Under the pieces are notes generated by a model. The model had not been told where the DNA came from. It was given only the letters and a program-made list of their open reading frames with translations, and made no database searches. Positions 44,431 to 57,228 of a stretch of DNA of 64,000 nt are shown here, in pieces. The stretch covers positions 19,319,207 through 19,383,206 of the forward strand of contig NC_133665.1 of NCBI RefSeq assembly GCF_037893015.1. Direction: 5' to 3'. Positions within the stretch are counted from its first letter, which is position 1. Every line of letters starts with the position of its first letter. The position numbers and the translations under genes are program-made. This DNA comes from Macrotis lagotis. Taxonomy: Eukaryota; Chordata; Mammalia; Peramelemorphia; Peramelidae.

Positions 44431-45024
44431 TCTGCTTCTGCCCTGGGACTCATTAAATTTCCCTTGTGATCAATTCTTTGTTTTCTGGCCTTTCTCACCT
44501 ACCAGCCCTATATTACTATGCATACCTTGGGATAGAAACTCTTCACTTTTCCATAGTTATTCAAATGAATGAGGAAGGAGGAGTATATCCTAGCATCTGT
44601 TAAATTTTCCTTTGACCAAAAAAACACAGTTCTTTCAAATCATACAATATAACATGCATAATCATACAAATTGCATATATTATCATTATATGATACAGAT
44701 TCTACAATGTTCATTTGGTAAATACCCATATAAAAAAACACTTCATATGCTTTCCATTATTGGCTTGCTTTTCTCCCCAGGATGCAGCATAATGCCTCAT
44801 GTTTTCAGGTACCTAAGTACCATATTAGTGACATCTTTAATAATTTAGTCCTGGAGGACTAGTACCAAATTAACCTGGTCTTGGCCAAATAGTCTGAGTA
44901 TTTTTTGTAATCTATTAGCTCTTTTGGATCACATGGGAACCTATACGAGGGTCCCACATGAAATCACATGAGACTTAGATCTGAGACCTCAGTCTTTGAA
45001 GATCACCATTTAATTTTTTAAAAT
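44431..45024. other. Intergenic DNA, nothing recognised
   Basis: Unique sequence up to the next L1 target site. Confidence 0.5.
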
Positions 45025-45038
45025 TGGTTATATTTTTC

Positions 45039-46781
45039 TTTTTTTAAATTAATTTTTATTAAAGATATTATTTGAGTTTTACAATTTTCCCCCCAATCTT
45101 ACTTCCCTCCCCACACCCCTCCATGGAAAGTAATCTGTCAATCTACTTTGTTTCCATGTTGTACCTTGATCCAAATTGGGTGTGATGAGAGAGAAATCAT
45201 ATCCTTAGAGAAGAGACAAGAAATCTTAAGAGGTAACAAGATCAGACAATAAGATATCTGTGTTTTTCTAAATTGAAGGGAATAGTCCTTGAACTTTATT
45301 CAAACTCCACAGCTCCTTATCTGGATATTTGGATGGTATTCTCCTTTGTAGACAGCCCAAAATTGTTCCTGATTGTTGCACTGATGGGATGAGCGGGTCC
45401 TTCAAGGTTGATCATCACTCCCATATTGCTGTTAGGGTATACAGTATTTTTCTGGTTCTGCTCATCTCACTCAGCATCAGTTCATGCAAATCCCTCCAGG
45501 CTTCCCTGAAATCCTGTCCCTCCTGGTTTCTAATAGAACAATAATGTTCCATGATATACATATACCACCGTTTGCTAAGCCATTTCCCCAATTGAAGGAC
45601 ATTTACTTGATTTCCAATTCTTTGCCACCACAAACAGGGCTGCTATAAATATTTTTGTACAAGTAATCTTTTTACCCTTTTTCATCATCTCTTCAGGATA
45701 TAGACCCAGTAGTGGTATTGCTGGGTCAAAGGGTATGCACATTTTTGTTGTCCTTTGGGCTTAGTTCCAATAACTCCAGAAGGGTTGGATGAGTTCACAG
45801 CTCCACCAAAGGTGTAATAGTGTCCCAGATTTCCCACAACCCTTCCAACAATGATTATTATCCTTTCTGGTCATATTGGCCAATCTGAGAGGTGTGAGGT
45901 GGTACCTCAGAGAAGCTTTAATTTGCATTTCTCTAATAACTAATGATTTAGAGCATTTTTTTATATGACTATGAATTGCTTTGATCTCATCTGTAAATTG
46001 CCTTTGTATATCCTTTGACCATTTGTCAATTGGGGAATGACTTTTTGTTTTAAAAATATGACTCAATTCTCTGTATATTTTAGAAATGAGCCCTTTGTCA
46101 GAATCATTGGTTGTAAAGATTGTTTCCCATTTTACTACATTTCTTTTGATCTTGGTTACAGTGGTTTTATCTATGCAAAAGCTTTTTTAATTTAATGTAA
46201 TCGAAATCATCTAATTGGTTTTTGGTGATGTTCTCCAACTCTTCCTTAGTCATAAACTGCTCCCCTTTCCATAGATCTGACATGTAAACTAGTCCTTGAT
46301 CTTCTAATTTGCTTATAGTATTGTTTTTTTATGTCTATGTCCTGTAACCATTTGGATCTTATCTTGGTAAAGGGTGTTAGATGTTGGTCTAATCCAAGTT
46401 TCTTCCATACTAACTTCCAATTATCCCAGAAGTTTTTTTTTATCAAAGAGGGAGTTTTTATCCCAATGGCCAGACTCTTTGGGTTTATCAAACAGCAGAT
46501 TACTATAATCATCTCCTGCTTTTACACCTAGTCTATTCCACTGGTCCACCACTCTATTTCTTAGCCAATACCAAACAGTTTTGATGACTGATGCTTTATA
46601 ATATAATTTTAGATCAGGTAGGGCTAAGCCACCTTCTTTTGCACTTTTTTCATTAAGCTCCTGGCAATTCTTGACTTTTTATTTCTCCATATGAATTTAC
46701 TTACAATTTTTTCTAACTCGTTAAAGTAATTTTTTGGAATTTTGATTGGTAGGGCATTAAACAGATAGTTTAGTTTTGGTG
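45039..46781 (-). mobile_element. Young 5'-truncated L1, reverse
   Basis: Carries the C-terminal half of ORF2 (minus-strand pieces at 46512-46246, 46066-45761 and 45633-45415, including the CX3C..H..C segment GCGKSGTLLHLWWSC) and the 3'UTR. It is very similar to the 3' half of the L1 at 35648-40355. Flanked by tggttatatttttc at 45025-45038 and 46782-46795. ORF2 is broken by small indels. Here the L1 tail meets the target duplication directly, without extra sequence. Confidence 0.92.
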
Positions 46782-46795
46782 TGGTTATATTTTTC

Positions 46796-47260
46796 AATTA
46801 CCTGCAAAGATAGTTTTCAATATTTATCTTTTTGTAAGTGTTTGAGTTCCACATTGTTCTACCTCACTTCACCCTCCCTGTGATATCGAGTAATTTGTTA
46901 TAGATTATACATGTACAATCATGTTTAACATATTTCCATAATAGTCATGCTGTGAAAGAAGAACCAGAATGAAAGGGGAAAAATATGAGAAAAAGAAAAA
47001 ATAAGTTTAAAAAACTGAAAGTAGGAAGCTTTCTTCTGCATTCAGACTATAGTTTTTTCTCTGATATAAATGGCATTTTCCATCACAAGTCTTTTAGAAT
47101 TGTCCTTGATTACTAAACTACTGGAAGAAGCTAAATCCATCACAGTTGATCATTGTACAATATTGCTGTTAATGTGTACAGTGTTCTTGTTCTACTCACT
47201 CAGCATCAATTCATACGGTCTTTACAAACTTTTCTGAAGTCCACCCATTCATGATTTCTT
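46796..47260 (-). repeat. Old L1 3' end, reverse
   Basis: The stretch 'caattacctgcaaagatag', 'tcatgctgtgaaagaagaacc', 'ttctgcattcagactatag' and 'tcactcagcatcaattcat' follows the L1 3'UTR and ORF2 end in order, but is much more diverged than the neighbour at 45039-46781. Confidence 0.75.
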
Positions 47261-47760
47261 TTTTAAAATTTTTTAAAAATTTATTTTTTGAACTACATGC
47301 AATGTAGTTTTCAATAGTTATTTCCCCAAGGTTTTGAGTTTTACATTTTTCTCCCTCCCTCCCTTTTCTCCTCACTCCCCCTGACAGAAAGCAATATAAT
47401 ATAAACTATATATGTATAATCATGCTAAACATAGATCCACATTAATTGTGTTGTGGAGGAAGAATCAAATCAAAATAAAAAAACATTAAAGAGAAAAAAA
47501 TGACATAATATATGACAACTTTTAAAATTGAAGATAGTAAGCCTTGATCTGCATTTAAACTCCACAGTTCTTTCTCTATATAAGAATGGTATTTTCCATC
47601 ACAAGTCTTTTTAAATTGTCTTCGATTATTTGTACTGCTGAAATGAATAAATTCATCAAAGTTGACTCACCCATTGGTACTGCTACTATGTACAATGATG
47701 TTCTTCTGGTTCTGCTCACTTCACTCAGCATCCCTCTGAGGTTGCTTTATGTAGATCAGG
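47261..47760 (-). repeat. Second old L1 3' end, reverse
   Basis: Repeats the same order ('actacatgcaatgtagttttcaatag', 'cctgatctgcatttaaac'-like, 'ggttctgctcacttcactcagcat'), so a second truncated copy was inserted next to the first. The 83-codon forward ORF at 47586-47837 is antisense L1. Confidence 0.72.
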
Positions 47761-48875
47761 AAGAGAGGGGCAGCCCTTCTGAGAAGAGGTTTAGTTCTCG
47801 TTTTTTCAGTTATCAACCATCTTGGAAGCAACTCTAGTCAATGGGAGTCAAAAAAGAATTTTCCTGTATTCTCCAAAAGGGATACCCATATGTATACCTA
47901 TTTCAGTAAGATGTGCCCTCCCAATGCATCCATGCCCTGTAATCACATGAAATTCATTAGGGATTCATTAAATTGATCAGCATTTTGGCAGATAATTCCC
48001 CCTCATCTCCTTACACCACTAAGGAGTGGTTTTTCTCTCCTGTCTCATCTCTCAAATTCCTAACTGAAGCCCAGAGCTAGCTTAAATAAAAATAGCTAGC
48101 TATCAAAGCTAGCTTAAATAAAATATATAAGATTATCTAGACAACTATGGTCCCAAGAAATAGGTTTTAGTTCTTGGTATCTGCATTTGCTCTATATTTT
48201 ATATGAAGATGATTGCCACTCTTTGCCCCAATCTTATGAGTTTTAAAAGGTCAAGAGTACACCCAATTCAGAGTACTGGTCTACAGCATCAAAGAAGATG
48301 CTCTGAGGAAAAATCAGTGATCTTTGAACTGACCTTCAAGATTCCAGTCCAGTGGTGGTTAAGACAAGTTCTCATGCACCATCAGTGCCACCTTTGGATA
48401 TAGAACTTGGGAGAACTAATGTTATGGAAGAACAGGGATAAATTGAGCCTACTCTTCCTAAAGATTGAGGTGGTTATAAGAGAGAATTTATCCCTGAGGC
48501 ATTAGAGAAAATATTTGCATGTTTCTTTTTGTTTTATCTGTGACATAAATATCCCTTTGTAAAAAGCCTAAAATTTTTTTCCTAGACAACTGTCTAAAAC
48601 TATAAGTTGCAAAACAATTGTCAATATGCATTAATTGATTGAGTTTTTTCAGTGACCATTTCCTACATTAATGAATTCAAAAGTCTATCAAAGACAGAAA
48701 AATCCAAGATTATCCATTTTTATAAATTCCTTGCAAATTCTCATTCTCTCTCTCTCCCCTTCCTTTTTTCCCCTCTTAATCAGTACTTTTAAAATCCTAT
48801 TTAAATAGGATTTGAAAGTATATTTCAAAACAAAAATATATATAGGCTTTCCCAAAAGTCAGTGCATTTTATTTT
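47761..48875. other. Intergenic DNA; short direct duplication at 48075-48124
   Basis: Unique sequence. agctagcttaaataaaa occurs twice (48075-48091 and 48108-48124), a local duplication of about 33 bp. No gene is seen; the 66-codon ORF at 48203-48403 has no features. Confidence 0.5.
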
Positions 48876-49034
48876 ATTTTTTATTTTTTTAGGTTTTTGC
48901 AAGGCAAACGGGGTTAAGTGGCTTGCCCAAGGCTACACAGCTAGGTAATTATTAAGTGTCTGAGACCAGATTTGGACCCAGGTACTCCTGACTCCAGGGC
49001 CGGTGCTCTATCCACTGCGCCACCTAGCCGCCCC
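48876..49034 (-). repeat. WSINE-type SINE, reverse, young
   Basis: Complete copy with its CpGs still intact ('caaacggggttaag', 'gggccggtgctc', 'ctgcgccacctagccgcccc'), which points to a recent insertion. Target duplication is unclear in the T-rich flank. Confidence 0.93.
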
Positions 49035-49328
49035 ATTTTAAAGCTTCAATAGCATAAATATTTTATTAGCTTTAATGAATAATACAGTAAAAGAATAATA
49101 ACTGAAATAGCTTATCTCTTCACTAAGACTTTAAGGACAACCATATGTATATCGGGCTTCTCTATAATAGAAAAGGACATCCTTAGAATCCTTTGCTAGT
49201 TTTCCTGATCGCCTTTCTTGTAATTCCACTGTTAAAATAGATTCTATTTATTGTCATTTCAGGTTAGGTTGGACTAACAGTCACCTTACAAAATCATGAA
49301 TCATGATTTCAGAACCAGATTTCTATGT

Positions 49329-49346
49329 GCATGCATGCATGCATGC

Positions 49347-49389
<43 letters not shown>

Positions 49390-49391
49390 TG
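49329..49391. repeat. (GCAT)n followed by (GT)n microsatellite
   Basis: About four GCAT units (49329-49346) run into about 18 GT units (49351-49391). Alternating purine-pyrimidine sequence of this kind is prone to Z-DNA. Confidence 0.93.
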
Positions 49392-50685
49392 ATTAAAGAT
49401 CAGGTAGAACCAGATATTTGTACACCCTGATTCTTTATCAAGCTTATTCTGTCCAAATCTCTGAGGTTAAATCAAATTTAAAAAAATGTGGTTTAGAACA
49501 AATGCCCACATTTGACTTTTTGTACCCAGTAGAGATGAAGTCAGGTTCTTAATCCACACACAGAGAAAAGGAATCAAGGAAAAAGTCTGAGCCAAGAGCT
49601 CGGCAGATCCTAGTACCACTGAGCAAATTAAGCAGTTATATGACAAAAACTATTCTTGATTTTATACTATGTCAACACAGCCTAACAGACTCACTTTATA
49701 AAGTTCTTTCATCTATTTCTGCTAGAGTAAAAGGTATTGGCAATGTGTAGGAAGCTGTTCTTCCCCCTCATTCCACCCACCCCAGTCAATTTTTAATAGT
49801 ATAATTTTGTATGCTAGTAAGACAATATCTCATTTTTTAAAACAAGGACTATATCTATTAAAACAAGGACTATAACTATAATCCATGCTTAGCTGCTTCC
49901 ATTTCTTGCCCCACATACTTTTATTTTCATGGTTAAACAATGAAATTGCTAGTTATATTGTTCAAAGATGGCTCAGTAGCTTGATGGCATTGATTGAAAT
50001 ATTTCACATTAATCTTGTGTTCTCAATTGACCATAATCACAATACATTATGATAGTATGGTATTGTAATATCATTTCTTGTATCTTTCTACAGGTGGAAT
50101 TTAGAGCATGGGCTTATTATTCAAGCACTGTATCTCATTCTATATCTTGTATGTGTATTAATGCACATAATGCATTAATAATAGTACCATTTTATTTCAT
50201 ACAGTATGATTCATAACTTGATCTGTTTTGTATCACATTGCAACTAACAAATGTTCTCCTTCTGAATCAGCATCATCCAGATGGTATCACTGACCAAAAT
50301 TAGACCACACATATTCCTTTTTTTAAGTCCCATAAGCACTGAATAATATTAATATTTCTTAATATAGAATGCTTATACAGGCCATGCAATAAGTATAAAG
50401 TGCCATTTGTGTGATATATGTGTGAGGGGAAAATAAACACTATTTAGGCTCTTATGCAAGTGATTTATTATAATGACTTGGTAACATTAATTTGAGTTGA
50501 AGAATATACAGTTCTTGAAAAGTCTCTGAGATTTTTAAAGGAAAACACTTTATAATGGGGAATATAGTACTGAGTATTTCAACTTTTTTATATGTATATC
50601 TTCATTCTAATCAATACTGATTCTTTAGACAAAAGTATAAAATATAACTTATCATTCTTTCACTTCTATGGCTAATACCTTTCCT
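49392..50685. other. Intergenic DNA, nothing recognised
   Basis: AT-rich unique sequence. Confidence 0.5.
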
Positions 50686-51019
50686 TTTCAAATTTTTTTT
50701 TTGTATTCTTAGCATTTCATTTTTCCACAATTACATGTAAAAACAATTTTTAACATTCATTTAAAAAACTTTGAGTTTCCAAATTCTCTCCCTTCCTTCG
50801 TCTCCACACCCCCTCATTGAGAAGGCAAGATATTCTATTTAGGTTACACTTGTATATCCTGCAAAGCACATTTCTATATTAGTCATGTTGGGAAAGAAAA
50901 CAGTGCAAAAAAAATCTCAAGAAGGATAAAGTAATAAAAATATTTGCTTCAATTTATATTTGGATACCATCAGTTCTTTTCTGGGACTGAATTGCATTTT
51001 TCATCAAAAGTCTTTCAGA

Positions 51020-51180
51020 GGGGCGGCTAGGTGGCGTAGTGGATAAAGCACCGGCTTTGGAGTCAGGAGTACCTGGGTTCAAATCCAGTCTCAGACACTT
51101 AATAATTACCTAGCTGTGTGGCCTTGGGCAAGCCACTGAACTGAACCCTGTTTGCCTTGCAAAAACCTAAAAAAAAAAAA
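51020..51180 (+). repeat. WSINE-type SINE, forward, nested in L1
   Basis: Full-length. Flanked by tctttcagag (51010-51019 and 51181-51190). Confidence 0.93.
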
Positions 51181-51224
51181 TCTTTCAGAGTTGTCTTGGA
51201 TCATTGTATTATTAAGAATAGTTA

Positions 51225-51377
51225 GGGGCGGCTAGGTGGCGCAGTGGATAGAGCACCGGCCCTGGAGTCAGGAGTATCTGAGTTCAAATCCGGCCTCAGA
51301 CACTTAATAATTACCTATCTGTGTGGCCTTGGGCAAGCCACTTAACCCCATTGCCTTACAAAAACCTTAAAAAAAAA
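51225..51377 (+). repeat. WSINE-type SINE, forward, nested, near-consensus
   Basis: The least mutated head in the window ('ggggcggctaggtggcgcag'), with A and B boxes intact. Flanked by aagaatagtta (51214-51224 and 51378-51388). Confidence 0.95.
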
Positions 51378-51493
51378 AGAATAGTTAAATCTTTCACAGC
51401 TGATTATCTTACAATATTGCTGTAACTTTATTTTGCATCAGTTCATGTAAATCTTTCAAGGTTTTTCTGTTAGCATCTTGATCATCTTTTCTT

Positions 51494-51656
51494 GTTTTGT
51501 TTTGTTTTTTTAGGCTTTTTTCAAGGCAATGGGGTTAAGTGGCTTGCCCAAGGCCACACAGCTAGGTAATTATTAAGTGTCTGAGGCCGGATTTGAACTC
51601 AGGGACTCCTGACTCCAGGGCCGGTGCTCTATCCACTGAGCCATCTAGCTGCCCCA
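51494..51656 (-). repeat. WSINE-type SINE, reverse, nested
   Basis: Complete reverse copy flanked by tgatcatcttttctt (51479-51493 and 51657-51671). Together with the two forward copies before it, it makes an inverted array. Confidence 0.94.
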
Positions 51657-52129
51657 TGATCATCTTTTCTTATAATGCAACAACATTCCATCACAATGTA
51701 TCATATCTATTTCAGTTATCCAACATTCTATTTCTTAGTTCATACTAAAGATTGCTATATTTATAATATAGTTTTAGGAATGGCTAAGCCATCTTCCTTT
51801 ATCTTTTTTTTCCATTAATTTCCTTATCATCCCTGACCTTTTGTTCTTAAAGATGAATTTTGTTTTTATTTTTTCTAGCTCTGTAAAATATTTTTTTTTG
51901 TAACTTGATTGGTATGACATTGAATAGGTAGACTAATTTAGGGTAGAATTGCCATTTTTATTATATCAGCCCAGTTTAGCCATGAGCAATTGTTATTTTC
52001 CTTAATGTTTTGATCTGATTTTATTTGTGTGAAAAGTGTTTTGGTATTATGTTCATATAGGTCCTGGGTTTGCTTTGAAAAGTGACTTCCAAATATTTTA
52101 TATTGTCTATAGTTATTTTATTTTATTTT

Positions 52130-52330
52130 TCATTTTAAAAATATTTTATTCATTTATTTTTCCAACTACATGCAAAGATATTTTCTTTTTCTTTTTTCTT
52201 TTTTCTTGCAAAGATATTATCAACAATCATTTTTTTGCAAGGTTTTGAGTTTCACATTTTCCTCCTCACCTCACTTCCTCCCCTGTCAGAAAGTAATCTA
52301 ATATAGATATATATATATATATATATCCAT
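52130..52330 (-). repeat. L1 3' fragment nested in old L1
   Basis: The stretch 'ttttccaactacatgcaaagata' through 'ccctgtcagaaagtaatctaatatag' is the L1 3'UTR pattern again, in the middle of ORF2 sequence. It ends at a (TA)n tract (52305-52326). Confidence 0.6.
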
Positions 52331-54002
52331 ATTAATTTTGTTGTTTGCAGTTATTCTAAATGGAATTTTTCCTTTCTATTTCTTCTTATTCTCAGAAAAA
52401 GCAAAAGCAAAGATTGACCAAATTGAAATAGATAAGGGAGGAAACTCCATTTTCCTAAAAGGTAATGAAGTAGATAATGGAATATTATCAACACTAAACA
52501 TATATAAGCTTTGTTGACAATATTTAGAAATGTTGATAATTTATGTGGGTTTATTTTATATCCTGTATATTTGCTCAAGTTGTAATTATTTCAAGTAGCT
52601 TTTTAGTTACAAAGGAAGATCTATTAACTATAAACTATAAAGCTGTATCACAAAGCAGTAATCGTCAAAATTATTAGAGTTGATTCTCTAACTATACTAT
52701 TATATCATCTGCAAAGAGTAATAGTTTTATTTCCTCATTGCCTAGTCTAATTTCTATCATTTCTTTTTCTACTCTTATTGCTAAAGTTAATATTTCTAGT
52801 ACAATATTGTGGTGATAATGGGCATTCTTGTTTCATCACTGATTTAATGGGAAGACTTCTAGCTTGTCCACATTTCAGATAATGTTTTCTGATTATTTTA
52901 GATAGATACTACTTATCATTTTAATGAAAGCTCCTTTTATTTCTATAATCTCTAGAGTTTTTAATAGGAATGGGTGCTGTATTTTGTCAAAAGCTTTTTC
53001 TGCATCTATTGAAATAATCTTATGATTTCTGTTGGTTTTGTTGATAAGTTGAATTATGCTAATAGCTTTCCAAATATTGATCCAATCCTGAATTCCTAGT
53101 GTAAATCCCACCTCATTGTGGTATATTATTCTTGTGATAAATTGTTGTACTCTTTTTTGTTAATATTTTATTTTGAATTTTGAATCAATGTTCATTAGGT
53201 TAATTGGTCTATAATTCTCTTTGTTTTGGTTCTTCCTGGTTCCAATATCAACACTCTAAAAGGAATTTGGTAGAACTCTTTCTTTGCCTATTTTTCCAAA
53301 TAATTTGCATAGTATTGAAAGTAATTGCTCTTTAAATGTTTGATAGAATTCACTTGCATATCCATTTGGCAGATTTTTTTCTTATAGAATTCACTGATGG
53401 TTTTTTCAATTTCTTTTTCTGAAATGGGGCTTCCTTTGTTAAACTTGGCAATTTTTGAAAATATTAATTCACTTCATTTAGATTATCAGCTTTATTGGCA
53501 TACAGTTGGGAAAAACAACTCTGAATTATTGCTTTAATTTTCTCTTAATTGGTTGTGAATTCACTTTTTTCATTTTTGGTATGATAATTTGGTTTTCTTT
53601 CTTTATTTTCTTCAATCAAATTAACCAAAGGTTTATCTATTTTATTTTTCATAAAATCAACTTTTAACTTTATTTATTAGTTCAATACTTTTATTACTTT
53701 CAATTTTATTAATCTCTTCTTTGATTTTCAGAATTTCTAATTTGAAATTTAATTGAGGATTTTTAATTTCTTTTTCTATTTTTTAAATTGCATGTGCAAA
53801 CCACTGATCTTTTTTTCCTCTATTTTATTCATATAAGCATTTAGAGATGTAAAACTATACCTAAATATTGCTTTGACTGCATTCATAAAATTTGGTATGT
53901 TTTCCCATTATTGTTATTCTCTTTGATGAAATTATTGTTTCTATGATTTCTTGTTTGACCCACTCTTTCTTTAGGATTAGATTATTTAGTTTCTAGTTAA
54001 AT

Positions 54003-54150
54003 TTTTTTTGGTTATTTTGCAAGGCATTGGGGTTAAGTGACTTGTCCAAGGTCACACAGCTAGATAATTACTAAGTGTCTGAAGTTGGATCTGAACTCAG
54101 GTCCTCCTGACTCCAGGGCTAGTGTTCTATCCACTGTGCCACCTAACTGA
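54003..54150 (-). repeat. WSINE or related older SINE, reverse
   Basis: Same order as WSINE but diverged ('gcaaggcattggggttaagtgacttgtcc', 'cagctagataattactaag', 'ccactgtgccacctaactgacc'). Confidence 0.85.
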
Positions 54151-54161
54151 CCCTCCAGTTA

Positions 54162-54316
54162 TTTTTTTTTTTTAGGTTTTTGCAAGGCAAACGGGGTTAA
54201 GTGGCTTGCCCAAGGCCACACAGCTAGGTAATTATTAAGTGTCTGAGACCAGATTTGAACCCAGGTACTCCTGATGCCAGGGCCGGTGCTTTATCCACTG
54301 TGCCACCTAGCTGCCC
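54162..54316 (-). repeat. WSINE-type SINE, reverse
   Basis: Young copy flanked by ctccagtta (54153-54161 and 54317-54325), directly next to the older one, same orientation. Confidence 0.93.
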
Positions 54317-54815
54317 CTCCAGTTAATTTTTCATCTATTTTCCATGACCTCTTATTACATGTCATTTTTATTGCATCGTGATCTGAAAAGGATACGTTTA
54401 ACATTTCTACCTTTCTACATTTGATCATTAAGTTTTTGCCCTAATACATGTACAATTTTCATATAAGTACCACGTACCACTAAAGGTATATTCCTTTCCA
54501 TTTCCATTCAATGTAACTTTTCTAACTCCTTAACTTCTTTTTTATTTTGTGGTTAGATTTATCTAGTTCTAAGCAGGGTAGATTGGGATCCTCTATTAGT
54601 ATAGTTTTGTTTTTTGTTTCTTCCTGCAATGCATTTAACTTCTCTTCTAAGCATATGGATATTTTACTACCTGTTTCATATGTATTTGGTGTTGAAAATA
54701 CTTCATTGTCTACTTCATTGCCTTTTAGGAAGATGTAGTTTTCTTCCTTATCTCTTTCAAATAGATTGATTTTTGCTTTTGCTTTTTTTGAGATCAGGAT
54801 TGCTACCCTTGCTTT

Positions 54816-56056
54816 GAGTAGAATTACCTAATATTTCTTTCTGTTCCCCACTCTTCCATAAGCTTATTTTCCCCAAGTGTTCCTTTCAGAAGATCCCTAA
54901 GAGTTATTTCAGGCCTCTGCAGAGAAAATTTTCTTCAAGTTTTACTAAGCCTTCTCCCAGGGCAATATAGGAAAGTCTGAATTCCTTTTAATCATTGTTT
55001 TAGGGAGTTTAATAATATGCTATTGACCTTAAAAAAATCTTTCATTTCTAACTACAACTTGTAGAATTAATGATTAAAAATGGAACCTTCTACTTTTTAG
55101 CCTGTTGTTGCCCTGTGGTTGGACACAGAATTTTTGGCAGCTTGCTACTCTCAACTCCTACTTTCAGTTCAATTATATTTTCCTGACACTATTACCTCTC
55201 ATAGATGTCTTTTGCTCTTCTCCTTCCTCTAGTGAGTGTAAGGGCTGGGTTTCTAGTCACAGTCTCTAGGCTTTCCAAATAGATATGCAATGGTGAGCCC
55301 CTGTTTCACTTAGTTTTTCAGGTCATTCGTGATCATTTTGTTTTAGTATTTTTATCTTAAAATGAAAGATAAGAAAGTATTAAAACAGTGTGGAGAATAG
55401 ACTCAAGATGGGACAGAGGAAAAACAGGAACATCTGCTGGGAGGCTATTGTGATAATGAAAACTCATACCAGGGTAGGGAGGGGAGAGCAGAGTAGATTC
55501 AAATTAATGATAATTAAAAAGGAGAACTGAGAAAGGGTCAAGAATCAAAGAGAAGACCAAAATTTCTAATGTAAGAGACTGGGGCAAACATTGCCACAGA
55601 TAGAAATAGTGATGTCAGTAGGAGGAAAGGATTTTACAGGAAATTTGAGGTGTTAAATATTAAATTACTTTACAGAAATACTGAATATTATTGTCAGTTA
55701 CAAAATAAATGACTTTAAGAATATAAAACACATATATTTATTAAAATTAAAATCTGAATTTATCTGATATCTTGTATCCAATGGTTCCATTCTTTGGGGC
55801 AAAATTATTTTATGACCTGCTAGGCAAATAATCTAATTATGTAATCTTCAGAAAAGAAAAAATTTCAATCCAGCTGCAAAAGTCAGTGTGACAATAAGGC
55901 AATTTAAATAACTCTGAAAAAAGTCCTGAAGTGATTTTCCACCCTTGGACTCACATCCTTGCTTAGTATTTTGCTTCTCCTGAGAATGCCACTAACTCGG
56001 AAGGGATACAAAATAATTATAGAAGGTCAGTTCAACAGAAGTATATGGAAAAGTTT
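54816..56056. other. Intergenic DNA, nothing recognised
   Basis: Unique sequence; 54830-55330 is less AT-rich and could be an unidentified repeat. No coding evidence. Confidence 0.45.
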
Positions 56057-56072
56057 TTACATTTTTATCTCT

Positions 56073-56220
56073 CTCTTTTTTTTTTTAGGTTTTTGCAAGG
56101 CAAATGGGGTTAAGTGGCTTGCCCAGCTAAGTAATTATTAAGTGTCTGAGGCCAGATTTGAACCCAGGTACTCCCAACTCCAGTACTGGTGCTCTATCCA
56201 CTGCGCCACCTGGCTGCCCC
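56073..56220 (-). repeat. WSINE-type SINE, reverse, with small deletion
   Basis: Lacks part of the body ('cttgcccagctaag', where the family has 'cttgcccaaggccacacagctagg'). Flanked by near-identical tacatttttatctctc (56057-56072) and tacattcttatctttc (56221-56236). Confidence 0.9.
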
Positions 56221-56236
56221 TACATTCTTATCTTTC

Positions 56237-57034
56237 ATGGACTTACTGAATTGTTTTCTTAGTTGAGAGAGGAAACCTGTTAAACTGAAAATGTACATAA
56301 TGATATACATCCAGGATATGTTTAATGTGTTTAAAATATAATGACCTACTAGGATTATATTTATACTTCTTTATATGATGAGGAAAATAGATCAATATTT
56401 TCTTCTTTAGTAGTTTCTTCATATCTTCCTACAAATAGATTTAGATCTCCTTATCTTAAAAAAAAGCCTTCACTTAGTACTTATCCCCTATCCAACTCCC
56501 AACATTCCATTTTTCTCTCCTAACCATTCACTGCTAAAGTTCTTCAAAAAGTTGCCTATGAGTGCCTTTACCTCCTTATCTCTTTGTAATCTGATTTCCA
56601 TCTCCCTCCCTCTACTGAAACTACTTTTTCAAGATTATAATCATCAAATGAGCAAACCCCATGGTCTTTTTTTTCATTCTTATTCTCCTTGACAGCTACA
56701 TAATATTTGCCCTATTGCTACACCTCCCATGTAGTTCTTGTCATTCTTGTCTTCCCTACTTTTTTTGGAACACCACATTCACCTGATTCCCCCACCTCTC
56801 TAACCATTTCTTTTTTTGTCTCTGTCACTGGCTCCTTATGGACCTTGACCCTTTTAGGTAGATATTCCCCTAAGGAATACTTCTGCTTTTTTCCCTTCTA
56901 GTCTGTATTATCTCCTTGGAAAGCTCAATCACTTAGAATCAAAGATTTCAAGAAAAAGCGGAGTTAGAGGTGTTTCCAATTAATTTTCTTTTATCTGAGG
57001 ATATGATATTCTTCTCTCCCTTTAGTTCAGCATC
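56237..57034. other. Upstream region of BMERB1, nothing recognised
   Basis: Unique sequence, no exon or named repeat. Confidence 0.5.
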
Positions 57035-57073
57035 GCACACACACACACACACACACATACACACACACACACA

Positions 57074-57121
<48 letters not shown>
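57035..57121. repeat. (AC)n microsatellite with GCGC interruption
   Basis: About 43 AC units with 'cacatac' and 'cacgcgcac' interruptions, 640 bp upstream of the BMERB1 start codon. Confidence 0.96.
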
Positions 57122-57125
<4 letters not shown>

Positions 57126-57188
57126 TCTACCTCACTGTTCTACAAAGAGATGCTAACAATGCAGAGGTATACAAACGTATGGTCACAG

Positions 57189-57228
57189 AAATCTCTAAGG
57201 TCTTCATGAAAAGAGCATTTTTCCCAAA
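57189..57228 (+). repeat. 40-nt direct repeat, left copy
   Basis: Begins aaatctctaaggtcttca and continues tgaaaagagcattt, then cccaaa. Nearly the same sequence recurs at 58481-58520 with two small indels. Confidence 0.85.

Larger units (their letters stand above)
50690..54815 (-). mobile_element. Long, old L1, reverse, with nested insertions
   Basis: 3'UTR at 50690-51000. ORF2 C-terminal and RT regions run from 51660 to 53800; the best open piece, at 52893-53111, reads SIDAEKAFDKIQHPFLLK. Part of the endonuclease is near 54547-54800. Stops and indels are everywhere, so it is far older than the L1s at 35 and 45 kb. Five SINEs and one L1 3' fragment (52130-52330) are inserted in it. The 5' part, including ORF1, is absent. 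Confidence 0.85.

Noticed and set aside
48075..48124. 17-bp duplication agctagcttaaataaaa
   Set aside because: Kept only as a note: a small local slippage-type duplication with no further structure.
51225..51300. tRNA-like A and B boxes
   Set aside because: They are the tRNA-derived head of a SINE; no cloverleaf or mature tRNA end is present.
56970..57209. 79-codon ORF rich in His and Thr
   Set aside because: Translation of an (AC)n microsatellite.
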